Positions 48,122-56,853 of a stretch of 64,000 nucleotides of DNA are shown here, piece after piece. Under the pieces are notes generated by a model. It was not told the origin of the DNA, searched no databases, and was given only the letters and a program-made list of their open reading frames with translations. A program made the position numbers and the translations under genes. Source of the DNA: Bacilli bacterium (lineage in GTDB: Bacteria; Bacillota_I; Bacilli_A; RF39; UBA660). The number at the start of each line of letters is the position of its first letter. The first letter of the stretch is position 1. Where the stretch lies: contig CAAGQJ010000030.1 of the NCBI GenBank assembly GCA_900772095.1, positions 1 to 64,000 on the forward strand, written 5' to 3'.

Positions 48122-48123
48122 TT

Positions 48124-48834
48124 ATGAAAAAGTTAGTAGTATTTAATCATAAAATGTATTTAGATTTTTATAATATTAAGGATTATATAAAGGAAATTAA
48201 AGATAATATAAGAACAGATATTGATGTTGTTATATGTCCTAGCAGTATATTTATACCATTTTTTGTTGGTAGATATGATTTTAAACTTGGTGCCCAGAAT
48301 TTGTGTCATACGTTTTGTACTGGTGAGGTATCAGGAGCATTATTGAAGTCTTTAGGTGTTAAATATGTTATTATTGGTCATAGTGAAAGAAAACAGGTTC
48401 TTCATGAAAGTAGTAAGGAAATAAATTTAAAGATTAAGGATGCTATTGCTAATAATTTAATTCCTATTGTATGTATTGGGGAAACTATAGAAGATAGGGA
48501 AATGAAAAGGACACAGGAGGTTATTTTAAAGCAACTTAGGGAGTATTTTAGAGGTGTAGAAATGGGTTTTGATATTGTTATTGCATATGAACCTGTTTGG
48601 GCAATAGGAAGTGGGTTAGTTCCTAGTAATAGTGATATAGAGGAAGTTATTGATTTAGTTAAGAATGCTATTTATAGGGCTCATAATATTGATATTAGGG
48701 TTTTATATGGTGGTAGTGTTAATGAGGAGAATATAAAGGTATTTGAGAAGATAAGAAATTTGGATGGATATTTGTTAGGAAAGGTTAGTTCTATTCCTCA
48801 TAAGGTATTAAAGTTGTTAAATAGTGTAAAATAA
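48124..48834 (+). CDS. tpiA: Triosephosphate isomerase
   Basis: This TIM-barrel enzyme interconverts dihydroxyacetone phosphate and glyceraldehyde 3-phosphate. Active-site residues are in place: N8 and K10 (FNHKMY), H86 (GHSERK) and E156 (AYEPVWAIGSG). The common GNWKMN start is changed to FNHKMY. At 236 residues it is about 15 shorter than usual. It forms an operon with pgk. Confidence 0.96.
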   Translation: MKKLVVFNHKMYLDFYNIKDYIKEIKDNIRTDIDVVICPSSIFIPFFVGRYDFKLGAQNLCHTFCTGEVSGALLKSLGVKYVIIGHSERKQVLHESSKEINLKIKDAIANNLIPIVCIGETIEDREMKRTQEVILKQLREYFRGVEMGFDIVIAYEPVWAIGSGLVPSNSDIEEVIDLVKNAIYRAHNIDIRVLYGGSVNEENIKVFEKIRNLDGYLLGKVSSIPHKVLKLLNSVK

Positions 48835-48838
48835 TGGG

Positions 48839-48896
48839 AAAAGATTAAGTTCGACATAGTTTGATAAAAAAAACTCTAGAATTTAATCTTTTTTTG
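48839..48896 (+). terminator. Terminator of pgk-tpiA with internal loop
   Basis: AAAAGATTAA (48839-48848) pairs with TTAATCTTTT (48883-48892), followed by T residues. The 34-base loop can form a small inner stem (AGTTT with AAACT) and contains the Spo0A-box match. Confidence 0.65.
48850..48856 (-). promoter_or_regulatory. Spo0A box upstream of spo0A
   Basis: TTCGACA on the + strand is the exact complement of TGTCGAA, the core 0A box. It lies 83 bases before the spo0A start, suggesting autoregulation as in Bacillus. Confidence 0.5.
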
Positions 48897-48938
48897 TTGT
48901 AAAATAGAATTGCGTGGTAGTATATGAAGGGAGAAAAA

Positions 48939-49709
48939 ATGGAAAAAATTAAACTTCTTGTAGTTGATGATAACGTAGAGCTTGTCACAATGATAAAAGA
49001 GTATTTTAGTAGTCACGCAAGTATTGAAGTTAGTATGGTTGCACATGATGGTGAAAAGGGATTGGAACTTATTAAGTCTAATTTAAATAATTATGATATA
49101 GTTTTATTAGATTTAATAATGCCTAGAAAAGATGGTCTTGCTGTACTTGAGGAAATGAATAAATTAAATATTTCTAAAAAGGTTATAGTTCTTACTTCTT
49201 ATAATACACAGGATATGATTAGAAAGGTTTCTGAATATGGTGTTAATTATTTTATTTTGAAACCATTTGAACTTGCTGAACTTGAAAAAAGAGTATTAGA
49301 ACTTGGTGAATCTTGTCAGTATGAAAATAAATCTATTAATTTATATCATCATAATCTTCAAATATCTATTACTAATATTTTACATGAGCTTGGTGTTCCT
49401 TCACATATTAAGGGGTATCAATATATTAGAGAGGGTATTATGATTATTTATGAAAGACCTGATGTAATAGGTGGTATAACCAAGGAACTTTATCCTGAGA
49501 TAGCTCTTAAGTATGAGACAACGGTATCAAGAGTAGAACGTGCGATAAGACATGCGATTGAGGTTAGTTGGAATAGAGGTAATTGGGACCTTATGGAGAG
49601 TATATTTGGACATAGTGTAGATATTGATAAAGCAAAACCAACTAATTCGGAATTTATAGTAACCATAGCAGACAAACTTCGATTAGAATTTAGTAAAGTA
49701 GTATCTTAA
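48939..49709 (+). CDS. spo0A: Sporulation master regulator Spo0A
   Basis: Spo0A commits the cell to sporulation when phosphorylated. The receiver domain (1-120) has the acidic pair D10/D11, phosphorylated D58 in VLLDLIMP, T86 and K108 in FILKPFE. The DNA-binding domain (about 150-256) carries the signature [20 protein letters not shown] and ends normally. ATG 48939 follows AAGGGAG; an upstream ATG at 48924 overlaps that site. The gene stands alone after the glycolytic pair, without spoIVB next to it. Confidence 0.95.
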   Translation: MEKIKLLVVDDNVELVTMIKEYFSSHASIEVSMVAHDGEKGLELIKSNLNNYDIVLLDLIMPRKDGLAVLEEMNKLNISKKVIVLTSYNTQDMIRKVSEYGVNYFILKPFELAELEKRVLELGESCQYENKSINLYHHNLQISITNILHELGVPSHIKGYQYIREGIMIIYERPDVIGGITKELYPEIALKYETTVSRVERAIRHAIEVSWNRGNWDLMESIFGHSVDIDKAKPTNSEFIVTIADKLRLEFSKVVS

Positions 49710-49733
49710 AAATGATAGAAATATCATTTTTTT
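49708..49733 (+). terminator. Terminator of spo0A
   Basis: AAAAATGATA pairs with TATCATTTTT around GAAA, followed by T residues. Confidence 0.85.
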
Positions 49734-49735
49734 AA

Positions 49736-49764
49736 TTGACTATTTTTTTAAAAAAGATTATAAT
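49736..49764 (+). promoter_or_regulatory. Promoter of the ATPase-gpmI pair
   Basis: TTGACT at 49736-49741 and TATAAT at 49759-49764 have a 17-base spacer, starting three bases after the spo0A terminator. Confidence 0.8.
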
Positions 49765-49797
49765 TATATTGAAAATAATGATAGGAGAGTACAATTT

Positions 49798-51078
49798 ATG
49801 GAGCGAAAAATATATGATGAACTACTAAAATGGAAAACAGAATTAAACAAGAGACCAATTTTATTATTTGGTATTTCTGGATGTGGAAAGACGTATTCAG
49901 TTTTAGAATTTGGTAAGAAGGAATATAAAAATACAATTTATTTTGATTGCGAGAATAATAGTGAACTTTTATATGTAATGGAAAAGAATAATACTTTGGA
50001 GAAGCTTATTAGGGGATTATCTGCTCTTTGTCTTGAAACAATATTTAAAGAGGAAAGTCTTATTGTGTTTGATAATGTTACGGATAAGGTTTTTAACATA
50101 GTAAAAAAGTTGTTTTCAGGTTCTTTGGAATATCATGTTGTTATGATTACCAATTCTCCTAGTTTTATTGATAAGAAAAAGTTAGAAAATTTGAGTGTTA
50201 AGAAGATGAATTTAGTTACTTTTCCTGAGTATTTAAAGTATGTTGGTAAGGAACAGTTAATTGATTTTATTTTGGATTCTTATAAGAATAATAAAGCTAT
50301 GCCTTTTCATTCTCTTGCAATGGATATATATAATGATTATATAATTACTGGTGGTTATCCTAGTGCGATTATAGAATTTCATACGAATGGTGATTATAAT
50401 CTTTTGAATACTGTTCATGATAAGAATAATAAGTTATTCAAGTATAGGTTGTTTTTGTTGGATAATTTAATTGATATAAGAAGAAGTATTGAAGTTTATG
50501 ATAATATGGTTGTTCAACTTTTAAAAGATAATAAAAAGTTTCAATATGGTTTACTTAAGACAGGTGCACGTGCTAAGGAGTATGAATCTTCAATTAATTT
50601 TATGAAAGACAGTGGAATGATTATAAAGAGTACTCGTCTTAAAGGACTTACTTCTCCAATTAGTAAGGAAAAGGATGAAGATAGTTTTAAATTATATTTT
50701 GTGGATTCTGGTTTATTATATAAGAATATGAATATAGGTCCTAATAGGTTACTTACTAATAATAAGCTACTTGAAGTATTGTATGAGAATAATATAGTAA
50801 CAACTTTATATCAAAATGGTTTTAATATATATAATTATCATTCTGAGGGTAAAGCTTCTATTGACATAGTTATTCAAAATAGAAATGGTAAAATTATATT
50901 AATTGAAGTTTTACATGGTGATGTTAATACTAAGAGTAAAAGTTTGGTTCTTACTATGAATAAATTTAATATAGATAGTGGTATTAGATTTGGTAGTGAA
51001 AATTTTAAGATGAAAAAGAACATTAAGTATATTCCTTATTATGCAGGATTTTGTATTACTGAAAGGAGTACTTTATGA
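49798..51078 (+). CDS. AAA-type ATPase with DUF4143-like C-terminus
   Basis: The 426-residue protein has Walker A GISGCGKTY near residue 25, a Walker B-like LIVFDNV, and TITGGYPSAIIEF followed by a winged-helix-like segment. The C-terminal 120 residues contain KASIDIVIQNRNGKIILIEV, resembling the nuclease-like fold of DUF4143 ATPases, although the last lysine of the ExK motif is replaced. Such ATPases are widespread and poorly understood. It overlaps gpmI by four bases, so they are co-transcribed. No toxin or partner gene is nearby. Confidence 0.75.
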   Translation: MERKIYDELLKWKTELNKRPILLFGISGCGKTYSVLEFGKKEYKNTIYFDCENNSELLYVMEKNNTLEKLIRGLSALCLETIFKEESLIVFDNVTDKVFNIVKKLFSGSLEYHVVMITNSPSFIDKKKLENLSVKKMNLVTFPEYLKYVGKEQLIDFILDSYKNNKAMPFHSLAMDIYNDYIITGGYPSAIIEFHTNGDYNLLNTVHDKNNKLFKYRLFLLDNLIDIRRSIEVYDNMVVQLLKDNKKFQYGLLKTGARAKEYESSINFMKDSGMIIKSTRLKGLTSPISKEKDEDSFKLYFVDSGLLYKNMNIGPNRLLTNNKLLEVLYENNIVTTLYQNGFNIYNYHSEGKASIDIVIQNRNGKIILIEVLHGDVNTKSKSLVLTMNKFNIDSGIRFGSENFKMKKNIKYIPYYAGFCITERSTL

Positions 51079-52580
51079 AAAAGGTTATTTTGGCAATACT
51101 GGATGGAGTAGGTTATAGTGAAAAGATAAAGGGTAATGCTGTAAGAAATGCGGATACACCTTTTTTAGATAGTTTACTTTGTAATTATCCTTATTCTTTT
51201 TTGGATGCTAGTGGTAATGCTGTTGGGCTTCCTGCTGGACAAATGGGTAATAGTGAGGTTGGTCATTTAACTATTGGAGCAGGTAGGACTGTTTATCAAT
51301 CTCTTGAAAGAATTAATAATTATATTAAAGATGATGGTTTTGTTAATAATGATGTATTAAATGATGTGTTTAATCATGTGAAAGATAATAATTCTAAATT
51401 GCATTTATGTGGTCTTTTATCTGATGGTGGTGTACATTCTCATATTAATCATTTATTTAGTTTACTTGATGCTTGTAAGAAGTCTGGGATTAAGGATGTA
51501 TATATTCATGTAATATTAGATGGTAGGGATACTTTTTCAGCTTGTTCTATGAAGTATCTTGATGAGCTCGATAGTTATATAAGTTCTAATAAAATTGGTA
51601 AACTATCTTCAATTAGTGGTAGATTTTATGCAATGGATAGGGAAAATATTTGGGATAGAACTAAAGCTTATTATGATACTTTGGTTTATGGTAGTAATGA
51701 GATTTGTACTGATTATAAGAGTTTTATTGAAACTAATTATAAAAATGGTATAACTGATGAATTTATTCCTCCGGTTATTGTTAATAGAGATGGAATAGTA
51801 TCTGATAATGATGGTTTTGTTGTGTTTAATTTTAGACCAGATAGATTGGTTCAACTTTGTGAGGCGTTTACTTTGGGTGATTTTAGTTCTTTTGATACTA
51901 AAAAGTTTTCTAATTTAAAGTTTGTAACAATGATGCCTGTTAGTAATAATTTATCTATTTCATATCTTCTTCCGCATGAAGTAGTTAATGATACATTGGG
52001 TGAGGTTTTATCTTCTTATGGTTTAAGAGTTTTGCGAATTGCGGAGGATGCAAAGTTTCCGCATGTTACTCATTTTTTTGATGGTGATAAGGATGTTTTA
52101 CTTCCTCTTACTGATAGAATTAAAGTTCCTAGAAAAAATGTTTTAACTTATGATTTAGCTCCGGAGATGAGTTCTAAGGAAATAGTTGATATAATAGGGA
52201 AAAAAATTAATTTGTATGATTTTATATGTGTTAATTTTGCTAATGGTGATATGGTTGGGCATACTGGTAATTATAATGCTGGACTTATTGCAGTTCAAAC
52301 ATTGGATTATTGTATTGAAAGATTAAAAAGAATTGCAGATGATAATGAGTTTACATTGTTAATAACTGCTGACCATGGTAATTGTGAAGAAATGATTGGT
52401 CCAAATGGGGAGGCGCTTACTACACATACAACTAATAAGGTATATTTTATTGTGTGTGATAATAACTATGAGGTTATTGATGGTTCACTTAGTAATATTG
52501 CACCTTCAGTTTTAAAGATAATGGATATTAATATACCAAGTGTTATGGAAAAACCTATTTTATTTAGTAGCACTAGATAG
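51075..52580 (+). CDS. gpmI: 2,3-bisphosphoglycerate-independent phosphoglycerate mutase
   Basis: This manganese enzyme interconverts 3- and 2-phosphoglycerate. The 501 residues show LAILDGVGYSE, the phosphorylated serine S60 in MGNSEVGHLTIGAG, ISGRFYAMDRENIWDR and the metal motifs NFANGDMVGHTGN and TADHGNCEEM. It follows the ATPase with an ATGA overlap. Confidence 0.97.
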   Translation: MKKVILAILDGVGYSEKIKGNAVRNADTPFLDSLLCNYPYSFLDASGNAVGLPAGQMGNSEVGHLTIGAGRTVYQSLERINNYIKDDGFVNNDVLNDVFNHVKDNNSKLHLCGLLSDGGVHSHINHLFSLLDACKKSGIKDVYIHVILDGRDTFSACSMKYLDELDSYISSNKIGKLSSISGRFYAMDRENIWDRTKAYYDTLVYGSNEICTDYKSFIETNYKNGITDEFIPPVIVNRDGIVSDNDGFVVFNFRPDRLVQLCEAFTLGDFSSFDTKKFSNLKFVTMMPVSNNLSISYLLPHEVVNDTLGEVLSSYGLRVLRIAEDAKFPHVTHFFDGDKDVLLPLTDRIKVPRKNVLTYDLAPEMSSKEIVDIIGKKINLYDFICVNFANGDMVGHTGNYNAGLIAVQTLDYCIERLKRIADDNEFTLLITADHGNCEEMIGPNGEALTTHTTNKVYFIVCDNNYEVIDGSLSNIAPSVLKIMDINIPSVMEKPILFSSTR

Positions 52581-52598
52581 TGTTTTTTCTTTGAAATA

Positions 52599-52607
52599 TG
52601 GTATAAT
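52599..52607 (+). promoter_or_regulatory. Extended -10 promoter of the zinc-ribbon gene
   Basis: TGG precedes TATAAT at 52602-52607; no good -35. The gene starts at 52659 behind TAGGAGG. Confidence 0.5.
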
Positions 52608-52658
52608 TTTACTAGTTTATAATTTAAATACATATATTTTAGTAGGAGGTTTGTTTTA

Positions 52659-53558
52659 ATGAAGGTTTGTAAAAAGTGTAAAAAGAAAGTTGCAAATAAA
52701 GCTAAAATTTGTAAGTTTTGTGGTGCTGATGTAACTAAGTGTAAAATAATTAAACAACCTAATTCTTCTGCTAATAAAGAGGAAGAGAAAGAAGAGGTTA
52801 AAGTAGTAAGTGTTAAACCTAAAATTGATACTCCTACGAGCTCTTTAGTAAAGGAAGAAAAAGTAAGTTTAGTTTCTAAGATTAAAAAAATTAGAAAGAA
52901 TAGAATTAAGAAAGAAAGGGCTTTGGCTAGAAAGGCTAAGACTGTAAAGGAAGTTAAACGTTTAAAGTATAAAAAGATTTTTAAAATTAGTTCAATTATT
53001 GTTTCTATTTTACTTGTTTTATTTTTGATTATATTTGGTATAAGAAAATTATTTAATTTATCTGGTATATATGTGGTTAAAGAGGGTACATTTAATAATG
53101 TTTATAATATGAATGATAGAATTAAATATAAGGATGTTATTTATAGTGTTACAGATGTATATGTTTCTCAAGGTACTGAGTATAAAAGTCCTAAAGAGGG
53201 AAATTGTTATGTTGTAGTCACTATTGATTTTGAAAATGATTCTAAAGAGAAAATAAGATATAGTCATAAGGATTGGAAAATGTCTAATGATTTAGGTGAG
53301 GAAAAGTCTAGAATATTTACTCCAATTAATGTATCTACTGCACTTTATAGTGGTAATTTGGTAGTTGGTGGAAAGAAGAGTGGTTCTTTGGTATTTGAGG
53401 AGCCTATTTCTTCTGAGGAACTTTTACTTAATTATTATGAATATAAGGAGGAGGAAGTTTCTAAGGATAATAATGAGGAAGAAGAAAAGGAAAGGATAAA
53501 ACCTGTATTTCAAATTAGGATTAAAATAGATAAGAGTGAAGAGGATAGTAGTAATTAA
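52659..53558 (+). CDS. Zinc-ribbon membrane protein with DUF4352-like extracellular domain
   Basis: The N-terminus is a zinc ribbon, CKKCKKKVANKAKICKFCG. A long basic linker and one membrane helix (about 110-132) follow, then an extracellular beta domain like DUF4352: MNDRIKYKDVIYSVTDVYVS, GNCYVVVTIDFEN and GSLVFEEPIS. The C-terminus is acidic. DUF4352 proteins are usually surface lipoproteins or membrane proteins of unknown role. It has its own promoter and shares a terminator with the opposing gene. Confidence 0.8.
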   Translation: MKVCKKCKKKVANKAKICKFCGADVTKCKIIKQPNSSANKEEEKEEVKVVSVKPKIDTPTSSLVKEEKVSLVSKIKKIRKNRIKKERALARKAKTVKEVKRLKYKKIFKISSIIVSILLVLFLIIFGIRKLFNLSGIYVVKEGTFNNVYNMNDRIKYKDVIYSVTDVYVSQGTEYKSPKEGNCYVVVTIDFENDSKEKIRYSHKDWKMSNDLGEEKSRIFTPINVSTALYSGNLVVGGKKSGSLVFEEPISSEELLLNYYEYKEEEVSKDNNEEEEKERIKPVFQIRIKIDKSEEDSSN

Positions 53559-53591
53559 AAAGGAAATCTATTAATCATAGGTTTCCTTTTT
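53557..53591. terminator. Bidirectional terminator between convergent genes
   Basis: A 15-bp stem (53557-53571 with 53577-53591, containing one T-G pair) around TAATC has A residues on one side and T residues on the other, serving both strands. Confidence 0.9.
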
Positions 53592-54434
53592 TAATAATTC
53601 AATATTGTTATGCATAATTGATAGGTAATCTTCATTATTTTCTATGTCATTTTCTGTAATTATTTCTGCTGTTTTAAATTCTAGTATTTTGGCATTGTAA
53701 TTTTTTGTTAGTTCACTAACTGTTTCATTTGATGTATTTCCTGTTTGAAATATATAACTTACTTCTTTATCTTTTAATAGTTTTTTTGCTAATGTGACAT
53801 TGTTTTCTTTTTCTTCATTTTTTTCAGTTAAGTTAATTACTGTAAATCCATATTTTTCTAGAAATTTTAGTGTTTCATCGTAGGAAATAATTTTTTTATT
53901 TTGTGAATTATCTGCAGTTTTTTTGTATTCGGTATCTAATTCTGATATGTCAACTTTTAATGACTCATATTTACTATTAATATCATCAATTAAATATGGG
54001 TTTGTAATGTATTCTTTTAATTCGTTTCTTATGTTTTGCGCAATCATTAGGATATTTGAAGGGTTTAACCAAACGTCTGATGGGGCATAAGTTGTATCTA
54101 TTCCGTATGAAGCATCAATTATTTTTAGATTGTTATTCATGTTTAGCATTGTTGTAGCATATTCTCTTTCATCGGATTCTCCATTATAAATGAATAAATC
54201 TTTTTTACTGAAATTCTCGATTTGTTTGTTAGTAAATTCATAATCACTAATGGTTATACCTCTTGGATAAATGCTTGTAATATTAGAGTTTTCTCTATAT
54301 AAACGATTCATAACAAATTCAATTGGATAGATCGTTGTAATGACATCTATATCTTCCATTTTATCTCTTTTTATACATCCTGTAGTAGTTATTAACATTA
54401 ACGATATTAAAATTACTATTAATATTTTTTTCAT
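53571..54434 (-). CDS. ZnuA/TroA-like lipoprotein lacking the metal histidines
   Basis: The 287-residue protein has a lipobox (TTTGC, cysteine near residue 20) and the two-lobe plan of cluster A-I solute-binding proteins: VITTIYPIEFVMNRL, PRGITISDYEFTNKQIENFSK, SDVWLNPSNILMIAQNIR, and IISYDETLKFLEKYGFTVINL. In zinc and manganese binders these blocks carry the histidines (PHDYEPT, HVWLDP, FHDAF). Here all three are replaced (by TISDYE, DVWLNP and SYDET). No permease or ATPase gene is nearby. It is probably lipidated and exposed at the surface; its ligand is unknown. It starts two bases after yidD. Confidence 0.75.
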   Translation of the reverse strand: MKKILIVILISLMLITTTGCIKRDKMEDIDVITTIYPIEFVMNRLYRENSNITSIYPRGITISDYEFTNKQIENFSKKDLFIYNGESDEREYATTMLNMNNNLKIIDASYGIDTTYAPSDVWLNPSNILMIAQNIRNELKEYITNPYLIDDINSKYESLKVDISELDTEYKKTADNSQNKKIISYDETLKFLEKYGFTVINLTEKNEEKENNVTLAKKLLKDKEVSYIFQTGNTSNETVSELTKNYNAKILEFKTAEIITENDIENNEDYLSIMHNNIELLKKETYD

Positions 54435-54436
54435 AA

Positions 54437-54655
54437 TTACTCCTTTTTTTCGGGAACAGGGTCATAACCGCCTTTGGATAAGGGATTGCATTTTAGTATT
54501 CTTTTTATACTTAATATACTTCCTTTAAATGAACCATATTTTTCTAATGCTTCAATTGCATAGTTGGAACAGGTTGGTATGTGTTTACAGGCGTCGTGCC
54601 ATGGACCCGGAATTTTTTGATATATTTTTATGAAAAATATAAGTATATATTTCAT
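54437..54655 (-). CDS. yidD: Membrane protein insertion efficiency factor YidD
   Basis: The 72-residue protein has the YidD signature: a hydrophobic start, YQKIPGPWHDACKHIPTCSNYAIEALEKYG, conserved cysteines, and CNPLSKGGYDPVP. YidD helps YidC-dependent membrane insertion. The ATG at 54655 has GGTGAA eight bases upstream; an in-frame ATG at 54661 is too close to it. No oxaA/yidC or rnpA gene is beside it. Confidence 0.92.
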   Translation of the reverse strand: MKYILIFFIKIYQKIPGPWHDACKHIPTCSNYAIEALEKYGSFKGSILSIKRILKCNPLSKGGYDPVPEKKE

Positions 54656-54751
54656 AAACATTCACCAATATTATTTTACTATTAATTTTAAATTTTATCA
54701 ATACAGTTTTAATTTTGTTTTGATTATGATATACTTATATTGGTGATTTAT

Positions 54752-55420
54752 GTGGAGGAACTATTAAAAAAACTTAATATAAATTATAAAAATTTATCTT
54801 TGTATGAACAGGCTTTTATACATACTTCTTATGCTTATGAGCATAATTTGGATTATTCATATGAAACTTTAGAATTTTTGGGTGATGCGATAGTAGATTT
54901 AGTTGTTTCTGATTATTTATATAATGCTAAAAAGTATAAGGAAGGAGAAATGACTAAGATAAGGGCTAGTTATGTATGTGAAAATGCTTTAAGTTTATTT
55001 GCGGATGACCTTGGTTTTAGTAAGTATATTAAAGTTGGTAATGGTGAGTATAGGAGTGGTGGTACTCATAAGAAGGCAATTCTTGCTGATGTTTTTGAGG
55101 CTTTTATTGCTGCTTTATATTTGGATTTAGGTTTTGAAAAGGCAAAGGATGTTCTTTTAAAAATAGTTGTTCCTTATATTGAGGATGAACATGTTTTGTT
55201 ATTTAATGATTATAAATCTGCTTTGCAGGAGGCAGTACAAACTGACCAAAAATCTGTTTATTATGAAACAGTTGAGGAGTTTGGACCTGCACATGATAAA
55301 ACTTTTAAGGTTGTGGCTAAGGTGCAGGATATAGTTTTTGGTGAAGGAGTTGGGCCTTCTAAAAAAGAGGCTGAACAGAATGCTGCGAAGAATGCTTTGT
55401 CTATGCTTGCAAAAAAATAA
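54752..55420 (+). CDS. rnc: Ribonuclease III
   Basis: RNase III cuts double-stranded RNA in rRNA processing and regulation. The catalytic domain has YETLEFLGDAIVDLVVSDYL (the metal-binding E and D), HKKAILADVFEAFIAALYLD, and the dsRNA-binding domain ends GPSKKEAEQNAAKNALSML. I start at GTG 54752 behind GGTGAT; TTG 54740 and GTG 54743 are alternatives. The gene lies upstream of smc as in Bacillus, with two inverted genes between. Confidence 0.95.
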   Translation: MEELLKKLNINYKNLSLYEQAFIHTSYAYEHNLDYSYETLEFLGDAIVDLVVSDYLYNAKKYKEGEMTKIRASYVCENALSLFADDLGFSKYIKVGNGEYRSGGTHKKAILADVFEAFIAALYLDLGFEKAKDVLLKIVVPYIEDEHVLLFNDYKSALQEAVQTDQKSVYYETVEEFGPAHDKTFKVVAKVQDIVFGEGVGPSKKEAEQNAAKNALSMLAKK

Positions 55421-55441
55421 AATGATGGTTTTCATCATTTT
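55419..55441. terminator. Bidirectional terminator between rnc and gmk
   Basis: AAAATGATG pairs with CATCATTTT around a short T loop; it serves both convergent genes. Confidence 0.85.
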
Positions 55442-55998
55442 TTATGTGATTTAATTATATCATTTATTTTTTTTGTAGCACTGTTAATATTGTCATTTAA
55501 TACTATATAATCATATTTATCTTTGAATGATATTTCGTATAGTGCTTTGTCTACTCGTTCTTTTATTTTTTCTTTTGTATCAGTGTCTCTAGTTTCTAAT
55601 CTTTTTTGTAATTCTTCAATAGAAGGTGGCATGATGAATATTAGGATAGCGTCTTGTACTTGTTTTTTGATTTGAAGAGCACCTTCAATATCTATTTCTA
55701 ATATTACATCGTAACCTTTGTTTAACATTTCGTTTACTTTAGATTTTGGGGTTCCATAATAGATATTTTTATATACTTCTGCATATTCGTAGAAGTTATT
55801 TTTTTTGATTTCTTTTAAAAATTCTTCTTTTGTTACAAAGTAATAATCTATTTTATCTTTTTCATTTATTCTTGGTTTTCTTGTAGTCATTGAGATGGAA
55901 TACCATATATTTTTATTGTTTTTTATTATGTTTTCTCTTATAGTAGATTTACCAGATCCTGATGGTCCTGATATAATAATTAAATTTCCTTTATTCAT
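55435..55998 (-). CDS. gmk: Guanylate kinase
   Basis: Gmk phosphorylates GMP to GDP. The 187 residues include the P-loop GPSGSGKSTIREN, SMTTRKPRINEKD, the YYFVT-like lid, ILEIDIEGALQIKK and IFIMPPSIEELQKRL. Its start overlaps the end of the repeat-protein gene upstream by eight bases. Confidence 0.95.
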   Translation of the reverse strand: MNKGNLIIISGPSGSGKSTIRENIIKNNKNIWYSISMTTRKPRINEKDKIDYYFVTKEEFLKEIKKNNFYEYAEVYKNIYYGTPKSKVNEMLNKGYDVILEIDIEGALQIKKQVQDAILIFIMPPSIEELQKRLETRDTDTKEKIKERVDKALYEISFKDKYDYIVLNDNINSATKKINDIIKSHKK

Positions 55999-56740
55999 TG
56001 TAACTCCTTTTTTTTGTTTTTGGTTTTTCTTCTATATTTGTATCAGTAAAATTAGTTTGTTCATCATATTTAACATTTATTAAACAGATATATGCTTCTT
56101 TTGATCCGGTGAAATCGGTTTCGCGAAGGTCAGTACCTATAAAGCTTCCCATAAATTCAACATCTTTTGCAATTGTACCTTTTAGACTTTTCATTATTAT
56201 TTTTTCTGGGTTTATTCTTGCATTTTTAGAATTAGTAAAATTTGCATATCTTATATCTACATGATTAAAGCCTCTTATAAAGTTTACACTGTTGCATATA
56301 GTGCCATATAGGCTTTTGTTTTTTATTCTTTGGACATTAATATTAGTGTTTATGCTTCCTGTAAAGTCTGCAAATTTGACATCAACATTATCAAAGCAAC
56401 CGAAAAAGGTAACATTTTTACATATTGTTCCATATAAACTTTTTTTACCTATAGTAGTGGGTCTTATGAATATATCGTGATAATTTGATAAGTCTTTTTG
56501 TGCTACTATAACATTATTGAATGGTATATTTAGAAAGCTTATTTTTCTATATACTTCTTCTAATTCATTTATGAAGTGATAATTGTTTTCATTATCTTTT
56601 TCAAAGAGTATTTCTTTTAGAAAGATTTCATCATATGGTAATATTAATGGTGATCCTTCGTAGTCTTTTAAAGCATCTAATAAAATATTTCTTACACTTA
56701 TCTTGATTTTTTCTTTTATATTGTTTTTTGTTTTTTCCAT
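55991..56740 (-). CDS. Protein with three 42-residue pentapeptide-like repeats
   Basis: The 249-residue protein has an N-terminal helical part (1-95) and three tandem repeats with an exact 42-residue period (100-141, 142-183, 184-225). Each begins KSLxGTI and contains a pentapeptide-like ADFTGS/ANFTNS/TDFTGS block. The fold is probably a right-handed beta-helix of the pentapeptide class. Some pentapeptide proteins mimic DNA and protect gyrase, but nothing here proves that. It is translationally coupled to gmk. Confidence 0.65.
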   Translation of the reverse strand: MEKTKNNIKEKIKISVRNILLDALKDYEGSPLILPYDEIFLKEILFEKDNENNYHFINELEEVYRKISFLNIPFNNVIVAQKDLSNYHDIFIRPTTIGKKSLYGTICKNVTFFGCFDNVDVKFADFTGSINTNINVQRIKNKSLYGTICNSVNFIRGFNHVDIRYANFTNSKNARINPEKIIMKSLKGTIAKDVEFMGSFIGTDLRETDFTGSKEAYICLINVKYDEQTNFTDTNIEEKPKTKKRSYNE

Positions 56741-56853
56741 ATTATCCCTCTTAATTATTTATACTATCATAAGTTTTGTGAAACTTCAATTAGTTCTTTT
56801 GTTATTTAAATATTTTTGTTATAATTATATTATTGAAGATAGAAGGTGACTTT

